The notes beneath the pieces are model-generated. The model saw nothing but the letters and a program-made list of their open reading frames with translations. It was not told the origin of the DNA and made no database searches. From assembly GCA_963823075.1 (NCBI GenBank), contig CAWGKE010000005.1, positions 1 through 64,000 of the forward strand: a DNA stretch of 64,000 nucleotides, given 5' to 3'. How positions within the stretch are numbered: position 1 is the first letter of the stretch; every line of letters starts with the position of its first letter. The stretch comes from UBA4732 sp963823075. GTDB lineage: Bacteria; Planctomycetota; Planctomycetia; Gemmatales; Gemmataceae. A program made the position numbers and the translations under genes. Shown here piece by piece: positions 55,410 through 64,000 of the stretch.

Positions 55410-57458
55410 TTATTGCACCCCAAGCGCCTTGAACACCGCATCCGTGGGGTCGGAGTAGAAGCCCGTCTGGAACTTGGCGAACAACTCGCCGGGGATCGTC
55501 GGGATGTCCCGCACGCTCGCCATCGGCAGCAGGAGACGCTTGCCCCCAGCGTCGAAGGCCACTTGCAACGACTCGGCCAGGTTCTCCACCGGCACGATGC
55601 TGCCGCCCAGACTCATGCTGCCCAGGACGACGATCTGCTGCTGGAGCGGTCGCCCCAGGACGCCCGAACACAGGGCCACGAACGCCGCCAGCGTCATCGC
55701 CGTCGTCGGGCCGGTGTTGTGCAACTCGATGACGTGCAGGTGATAGTCGTGGTCGCCCGTCTTGATCGAAGCGCTGACCCGGCTGGCGTTCGCCTTGAAG
55801 TAGTCGAACCCGACCTTGATCGCCTCCTTGGCGGCACTATTCGAGCCGAGGCCCGAAGTCTTCAACGTGCCGTTTCCTGCGACCACCTGCGTCTCCAGCC
55901 GGTACAGGCCGAGATGCCCGCCCGATCCCGTGGCGACGGTGTGCAAGACGCCAGGGCTGAGGGGGCCATCGGGGATCAGCGTCCCGCCGCCTTGTTCCGG
56001 CACGGTGATGAATTTCTCCTCCAGCGTCTCCTGGTCGATGTAGCTGAAGTGAACGTCAAAGAACTCCATGCCGCCGATCTTCTTCAACTGCTCCTTCACC
56101 CGTCGCCGGGCCTCCAGGGCGTACTCCAGGCAGCGGCGCACCGCTTCCTTGTCGTACTCCTCGTGCGGGTAGAGCAGTTTCAGCAGCCCGGAGACGGTAT
56201 GCTTGACGGCAATCGTGTCCCGCTGGTTGAGGTCACGGCCCAGCTTGAAATACTTGTTGATGGCGTCCCCGAAGTTCCGCTTGCGCATCTCTCGCAGGAA
56301 CTCGGCCAGGTAGTCCACGATCAGGCCGTACTGGTTCGTGAAGAACTCTGGCCGCATCTTCGGGATTTCCCAGCCGGGGACGTAGGCGTGGAAGCGGTCG
56401 AAGAAGGCCGAGTCGATCATCGTCTCCGGGAACGGGGCGAACAGGTGGCTCGTCTTCACCAGCGTATCAACCGGCTGGTTGATGTTGCCGACGAAGACCA
56501 TCGAGGCGTAGGCGTTGACCGCATCACGGCCACGGGCGAACGACCCGGAGGCCATGTAGTCCTTCATGATCTGGACGCCATCTTTGTCCTTGAAGGAAAT
56601 GCCGGCCACTTCGTCGAACGCCACCACGTCCCACACGCCGACCAGCCCGACTTGACGACGGGCCATGTTGTAGAACAGGTTCGCCACCGTCGTCTGCCCG
56701 CCCGACACCAGGATGCTGTTCGGGCTGATCTCCTTGTAGATGTGGCTCTTGCCCGTCCCCCTCGGCCCTAGCTCGGTGAGGTTGAAGTTGTTCTCGATCA
56801 GCGGAACCATGCGGGCCAGCAAGTGCCACTTCACCCGCTCCGTGAAATTGGTCGGCTCCATGCCGGTCGAGCGCAGCAATACGTCGATCCACTGCCCTTC
56901 GCTGAAGGCCCGCCGACCCTGGAACAACTCGTCCATGTCCATGTTCGGCATCTGGATCGGCTTCAAGTCCCGGACGACGAACGGCGACCCCTTTTGGTCC
57001 TCCTCGAAGAAATACTCCAGGGTGACGATGCACCAGATGCCGCCGACCAGCAACTTCTCGAACTTCGTAATGTAGCTGCTGTTGACCTCGACCCCCTTCA
57101 CGCCGAGGTTGCCCAGCAGCGCCTCGTACACGTCCCGTTTCTCGTTGAGCGTCACCGTCACCTTGTCGATGACCTTCAGGCTGCCCCGCTCCCGGATCAA
57201 CGACTTGACCTTCTCGGCCTCGTCGGGCCGGACGTAGTTCTCGGCCAGGACTTTCTTCACCGTCCGCAGCCCGTCCTCGATCACGGCCTCGTCGCTGGAA
57301 GCGCAGTACGTTCCCAGCAGGTACTCCAGGACGTACACTGGCACGTTCGCCCCTTCCTTGACCAGCTTGGTCAAGTCCTTGCGAACGACCTTGCCGGCGA
57401 AGTGGCGGGTCAGCAAGTCGTCGAGGCTGGTATCAGGGGTTGTCGGTTCAGAAATCAT
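55410..57458 (-). CDS. brxL: BREX system Lon-related protease/ATPase BrxL
   Basis: The protein has 682 residues. The ATPase Walker A motif is GPRGTGKSH near residue 230, with DVVAFDEVAGISFKD as Walker B. The Lon-like C-terminal domain shows HNTGPTTAMTLAAFVALCSG at the usual catalytic-serine region (threonine here) and LGSMSLGGSIVPVENLAESLQ. BrxL is a core protein of type 1 BREX phage defence. It overlaps pglZ by 11 bases, confirming an operon. Intact, with no frame problems. Confidence 0.92.
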   Translation of the reverse strand: MISEPTTPDTSLDDLLTRHFAGKVVRKDLTKLVKEGANVPVYVLEYLLGTYCASSDEAVIEDGLRTVKKVLAENYVRPDEAEKVKSLIRERGSLKVIDKVTVTLNEKRDVYEALLGNLGVKGVEVNSSYITKFEKLLVGGIWCIVTLEYFFEEDQKGSPFVVRDLKPIQMPNMDMDELFQGRRAFSEGQWIDVLLRSTGMEPTNFTERVKWHLLARMVPLIENNFNLTELGPRGTGKSHIYKEISPNSILVSGGQTTVANLFYNMARRQVGLVGVWDVVAFDEVAGISFKDKDGVQIMKDYMASGSFARGRDAVNAYASMVFVGNINQPVDTLVKTSHLFAPFPETMIDSAFFDRFHAYVPGWEIPKMRPEFFTNQYGLIVDYLAEFLREMRKRNFGDAINKYFKLGRDLNQRDTIAVKHTVSGLLKLLYPHEEYDKEAVRRCLEYALEARRRVKEQLKKIGGMEFFDVHFSYIDQETLEEKFITVPEQGGGTLIPDGPLSPGVLHTVATGSGGHLGLYRLETQVVAGNGTLKTSGLGSNSAAKEAIKVGFDYFKANASRVSASIKTGDHDYHLHVIELHNTGPTTAMTLAAFVALCSGVLGRPLQQQIVVLGSMSLGGSIVPVENLAESLQVAFDAGGKRLLLPMASVRDIPTIPGELFAKFQTGFYSDPTDAVFKALGVQ

Positions 57459-60072
57459 CGGTGAACGCCCTGTCGATAGTTACTTCCACGCTCTGCTGCT
57501 CGATGCCGGTTTCGGCGTCCCGCAGGACGAGGCGGTAAGGAGTCTTCTTGTTGTACTGCCGGTCCTGAAGGACCAGATTGACCCATTTCTTCCTCTCATC
57601 CATGTTCCCCGAAGTGGAGTCGAATGTCACCGTCTCTACGTTCGTGACCGCCTCCTCGCCCTCGTAGACGGCGACCTTCAGCGTGATCGCCTTGACCCGC
57701 TCGCTCACCGCCTCCATCTGGATCAACTGGAAGCGGTGGCGGGCCGTGGTGATCCGGTGGTTGCTGCCAAGCACCTGGACCGTCATCGGCTTGATCTTCG
57801 TGTCCTGCGCCGACTTGCCCCGGACGTGCTTCACGGTCAGGACCGGGACGACGATCTCCTGCGGCATGGCCCCGCCGTGGATGAACCGGGAGCCGCCCGT
57901 GAAGTGGAAGCGATTCGACCCCTTGGGAATCCAGAACTCCATGTCACCCTCGGCCCCTGCTGTCGTCGCCGTCTTGCCGTGCCAGGCAGCAGCGTGGTCG
58001 GGCAAGTGCCGGCCCAGGAGGTAGCGCTTCTTGGCGAGGACCGTGCCATCGGGCCGGTCGTCCAGTTTGCTCTTGTCGGCCTCGCCAGGCGACGTTTCCG
58101 TGAACAGGAAGCCGTGGTCCGCCGTGACGACGATGTGGTGGCCGTTCAGGTTGTTGACGACGTAGCCGACCAGCGCCGCCAGTTCGTCAATGGCCTGCCG
58201 CACGGCCTGAAAGGCTTCGCCCTCGGTCTTGCTGTCGTCGCCGATGGCGTCCACCTTGTTGTGGTAGATGTAGACCACCCGCTTGTCTTTCACAAACTCC
58301 CGGCCTTCTTCCTTCTTCTTCGCCATCAGTTCGTCGGCCTTGCACGCCATGCCGCCGACCGCTTGTAAGATCGTGTCCCGCTCGCCGGCCACGCTCGACT
58401 TGCCGTCCACCAGTACGTCCGCTGTGCCGGCTTTATACGCCAATTTCTTGTGCGGCAGCAGGCTCGCCATACCCAGGGCGGTGTACGACGGCAGCACGCC
58501 AAGCTGCGAGGTCAACTCGGCCTGGAAGCGATACTTGCCGTTCAGTTCCGAGGCGAGTTCCTGCGCCGCTTCATACCGGAAAGCGTCACTGATGATGACG
58601 AACGCTCGTCGGTTGTCGCCTTCCTCCAGCCAGGGCCGCACGTTCCGCTCGTAGAAGCGGTGCTGATTCGACACCTTCTCGATCTGCCACTTGCCGAGCA
58701 GCCCGCCGTGCGGCTCGACGAATTTACCCCAGGTCAGGACCAGCGCCGTCAGATACCAGTTGACGTAGCACTTCTCCACGTCACCCCTGAGCGGTTTGAG
58801 GACGCTCCAGCCTTCCTTCTCGGCCAGGTCCGCAGCCTCGCAGAAGTGGCGGTAGAGTTGGTCGAATCGAAATAGTTCCGACTCGTAAGCCCCGTACATG
58901 CTGCCGGCATCCGGGTAGTCGAAACCTGACTTGTACTGGTTGCGAAGGGCGAAGAAGTCCGCCGCCGCAACCAGGGCGTCGTAAACTGCGTGGAGCGCTC
59001 GCCGTGGGACGGCAGGCGACCCCGCCACCGTGGCCGAGGCCCAATGTCCGGCCTGCCGGCGAGTGGCGACGGCTCGCACATCCTCGGCGTTGATCGTGTC
59101 CGCCGTGGTCTGGACCCGTTCCTTCAGGCTGCTGGCGATCCGCTTCTCGACGGCCAGGAAGGTCATCACGTCGAGAAGCTGGTCGATCTCCAGTCCTGGC
59201 AGGTGGTCGTCGATCTTGAGAACCGCCGCCGCTTCCGCCGACAGCCGGTCGTAGCTGCTGCCCTTGCTGCTGCTGTCCCGCCATTGGGCCAGGCAGACGA
59301 CGGCGTTCGACCAGCCCGTGCGAGGGAGCAACAGCGGTCGGAGCGCCTGCGGCACTTCCCCTTTCAGGTGGTGGGCGAAGTCGGTCAGGACCAGACGCAG
59401 TAGGAAATTCTTCAGCGACGGGTTCTCTTCGCTGTAGCCGAAGATAGTCTTCACCATCTGCCAGAACGGGGCGTCGAGGTCGAACTTCTCGACCTGCTCC
59501 CACACGGCGGGCGGGTTGTCGAGGTCCACTTCCGGCCCGGCCTCGGTCCAGGCATGGAAGAGCGTCAGCACCAGGTTGAACAGTTCGGGCTGGTCGGCCC
59601 TGGCGACGACAGCGATCATCTTGCGGTCGAGGTCGGCGGCGGCGTCATCGGCGGCGACCAGCGCCTTGAGTTTCTGGAGGCGTTCCTTGGCGTCGAAGAA
59701 CTTGCGTCGGTCGGCGATGTGCAGGCGAAGATGCTGGTTCAGCAGGCCAAGCTGCTGCAATAGGATGGACGGTCGGTCGGCCCGGAAGCTGCGGCTGTAG
59801 AGGCGCACGTCGAGCAGCCAGTCGTCCTCGTAATCCGGTTCCTCGGTTGGGGCGTAGAGGAGGAACTTCGCCGTGGGTTCCTCACGCTCGATGCGGATTT
59901 TCGCCTGCATCGAGCCGACCTCATCCAACCGGACGACGTTGACACCCTTCAGGTCGAGGAACGGCAGCGTGTTCTGGAACTCCCGGTCGGGGTCGTTCCA
60001 GAAGACGAGCCGGTGGCCCTCTTCGTTAAAGAGGCGTTCAAGGGCCGTATTGATCTGGTTGAGGTCGCTCAT
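57448..60072 (-). CDS. pglZ: BREX-1 phosphatase-like protein PglZ (type A)
   Basis: The protein has 874 residues. The alkaline-phosphatase superfamily core is visible as FVIISDAFRYEAAQEL and GHHIVVTADHGFLFTETSPGE (metal-ligand ADHG). The N-terminal LVFWNDPDREFQNTL matches BREX-1 PglZ. BREX requires it for defence. Its start overlaps the pglX stop as ATGA. It is full length. Confidence 0.93.
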   Translation of the reverse strand: MSDLNQINTALERLFNEEGHRLVFWNDPDREFQNTLPFLDLKGVNVVRLDEVGSMQAKIRIEREEPTAKFLLYAPTEEPDYEDDWLLDVRLYSRSFRADRPSILLQQLGLLNQHLRLHIADRRKFFDAKERLQKLKALVAADDAAADLDRKMIAVVARADQPELFNLVLTLFHAWTEAGPEVDLDNPPAVWEQVEKFDLDAPFWQMVKTIFGYSEENPSLKNFLLRLVLTDFAHHLKGEVPQALRPLLLPRTGWSNAVVCLAQWRDSSSKGSSYDRLSAEAAAVLKIDDHLPGLEIDQLLDVMTFLAVEKRIASSLKERVQTTADTINAEDVRAVATRRQAGHWASATVAGSPAVPRRALHAVYDALVAAADFFALRNQYKSGFDYPDAGSMYGAYESELFRFDQLYRHFCEAADLAEKEGWSVLKPLRGDVEKCYVNWYLTALVLTWGKFVEPHGGLLGKWQIEKVSNQHRFYERNVRPWLEEGDNRRAFVIISDAFRYEAAQELASELNGKYRFQAELTSQLGVLPSYTALGMASLLPHKKLAYKAGTADVLVDGKSSVAGERDTILQAVGGMACKADELMAKKKEEGREFVKDKRVVYIYHNKVDAIGDDSKTEGEAFQAVRQAIDELAALVGYVVNNLNGHHIVVTADHGFLFTETSPGEADKSKLDDRPDGTVLAKKRYLLGRHLPDHAAAWHGKTATTAGAEGDMEFWIPKGSNRFHFTGGSRFIHGGAMPQEIVVPVLTVKHVRGKSAQDTKIKPMTVQVLGSNHRITTARHRFQLIQMEAVSERVKAITLKVAVYEGEEAVTNVETVTFDSTSGNMDERKKWVNLVLQDRQYNKKTPYRLVLRDAETGIEQQSVEVTIDRAFTDDF

Positions 60073-63000
60073 TCGTCGTCCTTCCCACCCGTGACGGCTT
60101 TGACCTCGGCCAGCAGGTCGCCGAACTTGCCGTAGTTCACCTTCACGCCGTCATCCAGGTCCAGCTTGATCCGCATGTCGGCGGCGTGCTTCAGCCTCTC
60201 CTCGAATCCGGCCAACTCAGTCTGCTGCTTCTTCAGGTCGTCCTGCTCCTTTTGGAGTTTGCGCCGATGCGAGGTCGAGGTCGCCTTGGTCTTGTCGCCT
60301 TCCAGTTGTTCGATGCGGGCAGCGATCCGGCCCTGGAGCGGGATGACGTACTCCGTCCGCATCCGGGCCAGGATGCCTTCGTGGTAGCGGTGCAGGTAGA
60401 CGACGCACTGGAAGGCCCGCTGTTTGCCGCTAGAGAACAGCCAGTAGATGGGTCGGCGCTTGTACCAGCGCAGATGGTCCCTGTAGAACCCCGTGGCGAG
60501 GTAGCGGCGGATCGTGTCCCGTGGCTGCTCGTCCCTCGCTGGGCCAAGGCTGTCGGCTATGAACTTCAGGTTCTCGGCCAGATGCTCCCTGGGCCACGCC
60601 ACGCCCACGAATTCTTCGATGCGGCGGCCCGTGTCATCCTCGAACCCCCAATCAAGTTGAGTAAGCGGGAGGATGCCGTCCGAGTCGGCGGGGAAGGTCG
60701 TGTAATGGCCCAGGTTGAATCCGTCGTCGCCGCCGTGGGCGTAGATCAGCCCAGGCTTGTCCATGCTGTACCGGCCCATCATGCAGCCGATGGCATAGGA
60801 CAACAACCGCTTGATGTCTTCTTCCCGATCAGGCCGTAGCAACGTGATCTGTTCTTCAGGAACAATCGGAGACACCTGCTCCTGGAGGCCGAAGCATTCG
60901 ATGAAGAGACGGTTATTCTCCTCCTCTAATTGCTTGACTTGGGCGATCATGGTCTGACAGTGATCTGACCACTGAACAAACGACCTTTCAACGGTCAAGC
61001 GGCGCTCACTGTTCAGAAGTGGCGAACTCTGAAACGACCAAGAAGACTCCGAGGCGTCCCAATCTGAGCGGTGCATCCTGACAAGCTGTTCCGCCAAGAG
61101 TTGCACTCGTTTCCCTGGGTACTGGTAAGGAAGGTCGTCGATCTGCCCCATCTCGAATCCGACTGCGGGACTCAGGATATTCAGGAACCTCGTCACCAAG
61201 CAACTATTCATGAAAGCGAGAATCGAATCCATCTCGGCTTCGTCGCAGTAGAGGGCCGGCCCCTTGTCCCCTATGACGAATCCAACGTCGAATTTTCGGA
61301 ACGAGGGTGCGCCTATCGTGACTCTTGACCAGGTGATACCAGGCAGGAAGTAGTAGTCCATGTTTTGCGGACGTGATCTCTGCCTTCCACCCTCCCAAAA
61401 GAAGTTGCGGATTTCGGAACCGTCATCGTGCCAGTTCACGACGAACTCATGGTTCCCGTACCACTTTCGCTGCGCCCCGCCCTTGTTCAAAGGGAACCAT
61501 TTTTTCCCTGATTGCTTGGCCGAAGCCCGTGAAGAAGCGTTGAGTTCGATGTTGGCCTGTGACACTTCATGCCACAAGCGAAGAAACCTGTCGTCATCAG
61601 CCGTTGCCACCCCTTGTTTCGACTGTGCCACACTCGACAGGGGCTTGCCTTTTGCAAACGCCCCTCTTTCTCGGTCTGAAATCCAGTAGGCGATAACTTC
61701 GCCCGCAGCTTCTTGAAATCGGCAGGTGCAGCTAGATGATTCTCAGACTCGAAGAACCGTCTCTCCAGTTCCTCGTTGTTTGCCACGCTCCCCTGCTTAT
61801 CGAACAGTCTTCTGAACACTCCCCGAAAGGCGGGCATGTTCTGGTTGCGCACCACAAAGCTGCAACTTCCGAAGTCCGAGCCGAAGACTCCCCTGCCATT
61901 GTGGATGAAGCTGTCGATGGTCTGCTCTTCAATCAAGGACCGCCGAACTTCCTTGAACGACGAGAGGAACATCCAGTTCGGAATGGTAATCATCCCGACG
62001 AAGCCGTTCGGTTTGGCGAAGGCGACGTTTCGCTGGATGAAGCAGGCGTACAAATCACCCTTGGCTTCGTTGTACTGGTCGCCCACGAAATCCTTCAGCC
62101 GGCCCGTGAAATACTTGCCACCCATGTAGGGCGGATTGGCGACCACACAATCGAACCGGCGACCGAGCAGTTCCGCCTGCTCGATGAACCGCAAGAAGTC
62201 GGCAGCATAGACCCTGTTGAACCCCTCGCCGTGTTTCGCCACGAGCCGTACTCGGTCCTGGATGTGCGGCAGCTTCGCCGCCAGCATGGCAGGCACATGG
62301 ATCAGCGAGCCGAGCGTCTTGGCGTCCTCGAACAAGTCGATCAGCGTGGCGATGTCCGCTTGAGCCAGATCACCGGCGACCGACATATTCACCTTGCTGA
62401 ATAGCTCTCTCTCGTCCTCGAACAGCTTGTCCGAAGGAGGCAACGGCTGCGTCAGCACCGGCTCGTTCAGGTAGTCGGTGATGTCCTTGGCGTTCAGTCC
62501 CTTCGTCTCCTGCAAGGCCAGGACGTGTGGCTGGACCTTGCTCTCGGCGTGGAATAGGCGGCGGTCGTCGGCACGGGCCTTCATCAGCAGGGCGAAGGCG
62601 GCGAGCTGCGCCGCCCGGTCGTCGATCTCCAGGCCGAACAGGTTCTTCCGCAGGATCAGCGAGGGGATGTCCTTGGCCCGGTAGCCCCGCTCCTGGTAGA
62701 TGGCTTTGAACAGGTCGTAGGCTTCGACCAGGATATGGGCCGAGCCGCAGGCCGGGTCCAGGAACGTGATCTCTTCGGGGTTCAGGCTGGTCGGCGTGAT
62801 CGCCTTCAGTTGTTCCTGCACTTCCGGGGTCTGCTCGGCTGGCTCGATGTAGTATTTCATCTGCTGCCGCAGCGACGACTCCGGGTAGGTCGCCAGCCAC
62901 AGCCGACCCAGCGTGTTCTGCACCAGGTAGCGGACGATCCACTTGGGCGTGAACCGCTGGGTGGCAGCCGGGATGTCCTCGCTGGCGACGACCTTGCCGA

Positions 63001-63679
63001 TCACGGCCTCGTACCGATCCGAGATGTAGGACTCGTAGAGCCAGCCGATAATCTCGACTTCCAGCCAGTCCTCCTCGTCGATCTCGCTCACCAGGTTGCG
63101 AATCAGCGAGTTGGAGTGCAACAGGCTGTCGGGCAGGACAAGTTCCGTCTCGTCGTCGATCCGCTCGAACAGGAACGGCATGGCGTCGTGCAGGGCGTTG
63201 CACTGAGCTACGAGCAACAGCCGGTAGAGTTCGGCCTCTTTCGTGCCTTCGATTTTCAGGTCGATGACCTTCTGCTGGTCCAGGCCGGGCAGATCGACAT
63301 GCTCGGCGTGGTCAAGGATTTCCGGCGTCGGCTTACCTTCGGGGTGGCTCAAGACCCGGTAGCCTTGGTCCAGGTAGCCGTGCAGTTCCATGAACCGGAT
63401 GGCGACGAGCCGGTTGAACCAGGTGTACGCCAGCGTCTCCATCGTCTGCGGGAAGCCGTGGTGTCGGACCTGCTCCTCCAGCTTCTTTCGCTTCTCACCA
63501 ACCGCACGAGAGAAGGCCCGCCCGCCGATCAGCACGCTGTCGCCCTTTGCGACGGGAGGCTCGATGACGACCTCACCTTCGACTTCCTTCATGCCGTAGA
63601 ACGCAGCCCGATCCGTGACCGCCTGGATGAACTCCTGGCGGGCCTTCGGAGCGTAGTTCTTTATCTTCGTGCGGTTCAT
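60069..63679 (-). CDS. pglX: BREX-1 adenine-specific DNA methyltransferase PglX (one-base frame break)
   Basis: The protein has about 1,203 residues when joined. The N-terminal part (63679 to 61707) carries motif I (FLDPACGSAHILVEAYDLF) and motif IV (VVANPPYMGGKYF), giving N6-adenine specificity. The C-terminal part (from 61706 to 60069) is in another frame: GEVIAYWISDRERGAFAKGK, VATADDDRFLRLWHEV, then NFFWEGGRQRSRP. The break at 61704-61707 is a missing C (CTGCGG for CTGCCGG). Methylation of host sites protects self DNA. The gap is too short to be a classic phase-variable tract, but that possibility is noted. Confidence 0.9.
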
Positions 63680-63704
63680 GGTTGCCTTCTGCTCTAACCG
63701 ATCT

Positions 63705-64000
63705 TCAGGCCGATTTAGCTGTCAAGTGTCGCTGGAACGACTGGATCGCCTCCTGAAACGTCGTCACACTTTCGCAGCAAGTCGCTACCTTGTGGCCGTC
63801 AGCGATTGCCTGGTCAACGACCGACTCCTTCTGGTCGGGGTAGAAAATCCAGCCTTCGGGCTTCCATTCAACTGGATCATCCGGCGTGGGACGTACCAGC
63901 TTAGGCGATCCTGCTGCGAACGCCCTGGCAACGCAGGCGCAAACCCCGGCGTCAAACACGTCCTCGGCGATCACGCTCACGGTGCTGTACTTGTTGGGCT
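63705..64000 (-). CDS. Partial unknown gene upstream of pglX, runs off the right edge
   Basis: At least 97 residues are visible, open to the window edge (a GTG at 63980 is not necessarily the start). Segments: SVIAEDVFDAGVCACVARAF, EWKPEGWIFYPDQKESVVDQ, HKVATCCESVTTFQEAIQSF. It does not look like the BrxC C-terminus, which normally precedes pglX. It ends 25 bases before the pglX start on the same strand, so it probably belongs to the BREX operon. No family is recognised. Confidence 0.5.
   Translation of the reverse strand, partial: PNKYSTVSVIAEDVFDAGVCACVARAFAAGSPKLVRPTPDDPVEWKPEGWIFYPDQKESVVDQAIADGHKVATCCESVTTFQEAIQSFQRHLTAKSA

Noticed and set aside
55367..55441. Longer N-terminus for the gene after brxL
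   Set aside because: It would overlap the brxL coding end, and GGAGG sits at normal spacing only before 55366.

Overview
The window looks like chromosome from a high-GC planctomycete, most likely of the Gemmata group (inference). Supporting gene content: a DUF1559 protein, a Pkn-type kinase with a DWG loop fused to PAS domains, a glycine-rich surface protein of the kind databases label mu-protocadherin-like, GYF_2 and PP2C proteins, a solitary secretin, and many short dispersed palindromes between genes. No rRNA, tRNA or CRISPR array was seen.

Region 1 (1-39 kb) is chromosomal backbone. It holds a frame-disturbed methyltransferase, a nested palindromic MITE-like element, a secreted tricorn-type protease, a secretin and a decayed PDZ/Sel1 gene. 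These are followed by IS630 remains, a strikingly AT-rich 260-bp block and a perfect 29-bp palindrome. Next come a gluconolactonase-like protein, the kinase/PAS sensor, threonine dehydrogenase, M1 and M48 peptidases, an acyltransferase-like protein and a LysR / sigma / anti-sigma-like trio. Planctomycete-type secreted proteins and a block made of PP2C, arylsulfatase, beta-carbonic anhydrase, DUF3604 and a second PP2C complete it.

Region 2 (39.3 kb to the right edge) is an integrated island. It opens with repeat-bearing DNA and a tyrosine recombinase converging on an excisionase-like gene. A possible structured RNA ending in an intrinsic terminator follows. Then comes a plus-strand run (42.6-51.8 kb) of poorly characterised genes: three lipoproteins (two rich in coiled coil), an RHH antitoxin-like protein, a GYF/membrane/zinc-ribbon protein, small unknowns and a duplicated domain. 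The run is interrupted by an ISAzo13-type insertion sequence with 32-bp inverted repeats. Beyond it lie a methyltransferase, a DUF3102 protein divergent from a radical SAM protein, and a minus-strand BREX phage-defence operon (pglX, pglZ, brxL) that runs towards the right edge with an unknown gene on each side. brxA, brxB and brxC are not in the window.

Many genes are intact apart from one-base indels, and several of these sit in short homopolymers (tricorn protease, M1 peptidase, arylsulfatase, transposase, pglX). This pattern fits residual long-read assembly errors better than decay, so such genes are annotated as full-length with the break noted. The Sel1 gene, the kinase fragment and the FrnE fragment look like real pseudogenes.
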